Assembly: GCF_001949145.1 (NCBI RefSeq)
Contig: NW_019091380.1
Span: forward strand, 1,481,753 to 1,545,752
Origin: Acanthaster planci
Taxonomy: Eukaryota; Echinodermata; Asteroidea; Valvatida; Acanthasteridae
DNA length: 64,000 nucleotides
Direction: 5' to 3'
Both the position numbers and the translations under genes were made by a program. Below the pieces are notes generated by a model, which was given only the letters and a program-made list of their open reading frames with translations, searched no databases and was not told where the DNA came from. Each line of letters begins with the position of its first letter. The first letter of the stretch is position 1. This document shows, in pieces, positions 60,829 through 64,000 of this stretch.

Positions 60829-62257
60829 GGACAAGTTACGAATCAAATAATGTGGATTGACGTTGTCCAAAAATCAAGACAACAAAACATTCCTCCTTTA
60901 TATCAAAGCTCTCTTTAATGGTGACTGGTATTGTGACATTGGGGCGTTATGGCGTCAACGTCGGACTTTGAGCTTTGATATTCTACCCATTCCAAACATG
61001 TTACGTAATGACGACTTAAGATTAAGATATGAGTAAAATTTCCGAGTTAATAATCAGCCAACAGACATCATAATAAAATAGTCTCATTTATGCTATTAGG
61101 AAGGACATGCGCAGGGGTGGGTCCAGGAGTTCATGGGGGGATGTTTTTTTTTTGTTCGTACAAGGGGAGAGAGTTACTACAGTCATCGCCATTGGTGAAG
61201 CCATTTAATTTTTTTGTTTAGTTCTCAACCACACACAGAAAATAAGACCTACATAGGTTAACTTTTTAGGAATCTTCAAACCTTTAGACGTAGCCCCCCC
61301 CCAAAAAAAAGAAATTGTAATGAGCAGCGGGAGGCCCTGAGCTCCCCCCCCCCATCCGCGTCTGATGCTCCAGGACGAAACTGCGTGTGGGGGGTCCTCG
61401 TGGGAAACCCCCTTTCGTTTGTGTTGACGTTTTTCCTTTCTAAGTAAATACGAATCGGATACACCTAAATATTTTAAAGGGTCAGGACTCGGTTCTGTGA
61501 CTAAGGCAAGGCACCTATATGTGCATGGCTTCGAAAAATAGAGGGCCCCAGAGTATCCCACAGCGGGCTAGCTTCTCTCCTTGCAATGTTCTAATTTGGA
61601 AACTCTACAAATTAGCTTTTACAGAGGTGAATAGTCCAACTTGCTATATACTTGGTATATAATAGTGCCTCTATTCTTATGCTTTCAAGCTATGACAGAG
61701 AGGTGTCAACGGAATAATGGTACCTAAAGTCTCCCACAACCGTGTTTCAGACCAGCAAAATTTCTAGGATAATAAGCTCTGATTGCATCGTAAGTAAGTG
61801 CTTGTACGCGATAGGTTTCATACTCCGTCATTCAGGTGATGGGTTGTGGACCCAATAGGTGGGGGTTGAGACACACGTTGCTCTCGCATGTACTAAGCGA
61901 GCCGAAATAATTATGATTAGATATGATTAGAAACATTCACGTGGTTAACATAAAACTCTTAAAAATTTCGACAAATTTCAAGATACACAATCCACATTGC
62001 TTATTATGTTTCTATTCTTGTTTTGGCTAGTTACAGTCCATCCCATGATTGGGATCTACATTCCAATTGAGGAAGCCGAAACCAGTCTGCGGCACCCACG
62101 GGGTTTCGGGATGTAAACATCAAAACACCTCCTCCACAAAAACTTTTAGGTCCAGTTTTACCTCTCAATGCAGCAATAATGGCTCAGCTTGTTCCTCATT
62201 TCCTGCCGATTGGGGGCAGTTGGTCCTCTTCGGATTTTGTTAATTTGTTACCTACAG
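60829..62257. other. Intergenic region, no supported gene
   Basis: Several C/G homopolymer runs and A-rich tracts. A 72-codon open stretch on the plus strand (62071-62286, Pro-rich end) has a protein-like composition but no start or domain. It overlaps the final exon of the gene on the other strand at its end. Confidence 0.4.
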
Positions 62258-63673
62258 TCACTCCCCTTCCTCCGGTGCCTCCTCCTTGAGTTTAAGCCCA
62301 TCCTTAGCCAAGGGTAGTTCCATGTCTCGGATTATTTGTGATTGACTGCTCCAGCGCTCCGCCGGTGGAACCACGTACCTATGCATGCTCTTCTCCCCCA
62401 CGGCAGCTCCTCGTCGGCTGTGTAGAAGGCCTTGTCATGTCTCGTGCTGATGGAAAGCAGAAGACTGGTTATGTTTTTATTTTTTCCTTATTCGGTATGA
62501 TAATTATGTGACAATCCTATTTTTTATTATTTCTGATGTACCCGGGGACGTTTTAACACTGTTTCATGTTTTCATTTTAGCGTATTAAACATAATTTATT
62601 TATAATCTAATTCCTTGCTACATTATGGGGTCCTCATCATTTCCGCCAGGACAGTAACATTTTGGATTTGCAAGGCAGGGTGAGCGCTATATTTAGTCAA
62701 TGACGCGACTTCAAGGGATTATGAGGAACGCCCCCTTTTTAAGGTCTGTCTCCCATTGCGTCTCAACATTAAAAATTCGATGATGGAAAAGAGCTGTGTG
62801 CAATTGTTACGCTGTTGCTCAAAACACTTAAGTGTACGTGTCTAAAGAATAAACCCTCATCCAGGTCCCACTGGGAAGGGTCTGTCAAATTAGATATCGG
62901 TTCCTCTTTTTTGTTTCTGGGTTTCGTATTCAATCTTCTTCTGTCAGATTTTGCTAGGATCGAGATGCCAAGCCCCTGAACTTTCAAAGTTTTGGTACTG
63001 TGTAATCACACAACAATCACTTTCGTACCGATAACATTCAAGGAAAAATGAGGACTGCTGTCCATTTTCGTTTTTTTTTTAGTTAATGTCTTTGGAACTT
63101 ACCCGCTGTAAGAGCCAGGACTTCGAACAGCGGTTGCACAACAGCAAGGCTTTCTGCGCTGGTCGGCCTCCAAGGCACGACGTGAGGGCTAATTCCACGG
63201 GGCGGAGAGCCCGTGGAATGGGATGCCTGCACGCTCTGATGTGCCTCGGGTGACCCTTGGAAACCTGAATGAGGGTGCGTGTCCATATTTCGGATCTTGG
63301 TCTCATACAGCGGGCCGCGCTTCGGGGAGGTCACAGTCGTGATACCATCCGCCCAATCCAGCTGGAGCCGCGAGACGACTGGAAAATCCGCCTTTGGCCT
63401 ACTCCCATTCACAACCGAAAGGCTTCCGTATTTCCTCTGACACCCGCCGACTTGCTCATCCTCGTCATCGTGAGCGGGACGTTTGCTTGGACAAGTGCAG
63501 CACAAGAAAATGATGACAACGACGATGACGCAGGTAACAATGGCTTCGAGTGACACAATGACTATGAAGCTAGGCGGAATCGGTTGTGTTAATGCTGAAC
63601 GCATCGTTTCTTCCGATTTTGCAACTCCTGCTAACAGCACCAGGAAGACCAACACTTCCAAAACCTTTCCCAT
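62258..63673 (-). CDS. Unrecognised single-pass membrane protein with signal peptide (frameshift in last exon)
   Basis: Family not recognised. Exon 1 (63103-63673) starts MGKVLEVLVFLVLLAGVAKS, a clear signal peptide (about 1-20). A short ectodomain follows, then one transmembrane helix (about 36-58) ending in CCTC, then a basic/acidic cytoplasmic tail. It ends at a GTAAGT donor, phase 1. The likely last exon (62258-62446, TGA 62258-62260) follows CTTTCCATCAG. It encodes DKAFYTADEELPWG, then, one frame over, HRYVVPPAERWSSQ and an acidic C-terminus (KLKEEAPEEGE). The switch falls at a five-G run (62395-62399); one more G would restore a single frame. Phases of the two exons do not match directly, so a middle exon is needed. 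A possible one is 62872-62953 (82 nt, ending at a weak GTGGGA donor). Exon 1 is well supported, the last exon moderately, the middle exon weakly. Confidence 0.6.
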
Positions 63674-64000
63674 GACGGATGCCGTCTACAGTGTAAGCAC
63701 CCTCCTGGGAAAACGTCGTCTGGCCCCAGCAGGGATGGTCTGTGAATACCACAGCAAATGTCGCCCCTCTTTGACCCGTTTTTCAAAATCGTTTTCCCGA
63801 CGGTTTGCCTCATGTCCATTTCAACAGAGTATTGTAAAAGTTCCTTTCAAAAGATTCTGAATGACGGGCTTTCTATTGTGAATGTTGTGGGTCGGATCAA
63901 AACCTCGCCAAATATTGCCGAGAGTATTTCCTGCTTGTACACATTTGCCTTGGTGTCAATTGCTTTCATAAGGGGGGGGGTAGCAGCAGACATAATGCAA
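63674..64000. other. Upstream flank of the membrane-protein gene
   Basis: Sequence before the start codon on the minus strand. No further coding exon, TATA box or repeat could be supported. An A-rich AATACTCTG stretch and a G run near 63973 were the only landmarks. Confidence 0.4.

Overview
The window looks like nuclear DNA from an invertebrate animal. Its genes are split by GT-AG introns, it is AT-rich between genes, and it is dense in short non-autonomous transposons and foldback repeats. Frequent AGGCCTA and TACATGTA motifs and the gene content suggest a marine deuterostome, most likely an echinoderm. That placement is inference, because no species-diagnostic gene is present.

Positions 1-26000 (plus strand) carry three tandem paralogues of a 12-TM SLC16 / monocarboxylate-transporter-like gene. 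Copy A (1-1307) lacks its first exons, which lie outside the window, and is interrupted by a 367-base assembly gap. Copies B (6868-11634) and C (21299-25540) are complete four-exon genes of 480 and 478 codons. Their first three exons have identical lengths (190, 144, 945 nt) and every intron is phase 1. Flanking and intronic sequences also align between copies, so whole gene segments were duplicated.

Positions 26000-32980 hold no convincing gene. They contain a MITE, a 670-bp foldback and a decayed LINE reverse-transcriptase tail.

Positions 32989-60828 (minus strand) carry four tandem BRI3-like (brain protein I3) genes. Each has one proline-rich 5' exon, one phase-1 intron and one 3' exon encoding CPxC, a hydrophobic segment and CxxC. 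Predicted sizes are 108, 100, 367 and 149 aa. The third has a very long Pro/Gln-rich N-terminal region and is the most unusual coding feature here. Two of the four carry a PPPY motif.

Positions 62258-63673 (minus strand) carry at least two exons of an unrecognised protein with a signal peptide and one membrane segment. Its last exon appears to have a one-base homopolymer frameshift.

The space between and inside genes carries a hAT-type element with an 8-bp target duplication, three copies of one palindromic MITE, inverted iteron arrays, several foldbacks and dispersed repeats. No CRISPR array, rRNA or convincing tRNA was seen. The two gene families are both membrane proteins but I see no evidence that they work together. 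Exon boundaries were read by eye from splice consensus, reading phase and paralogue comparison.
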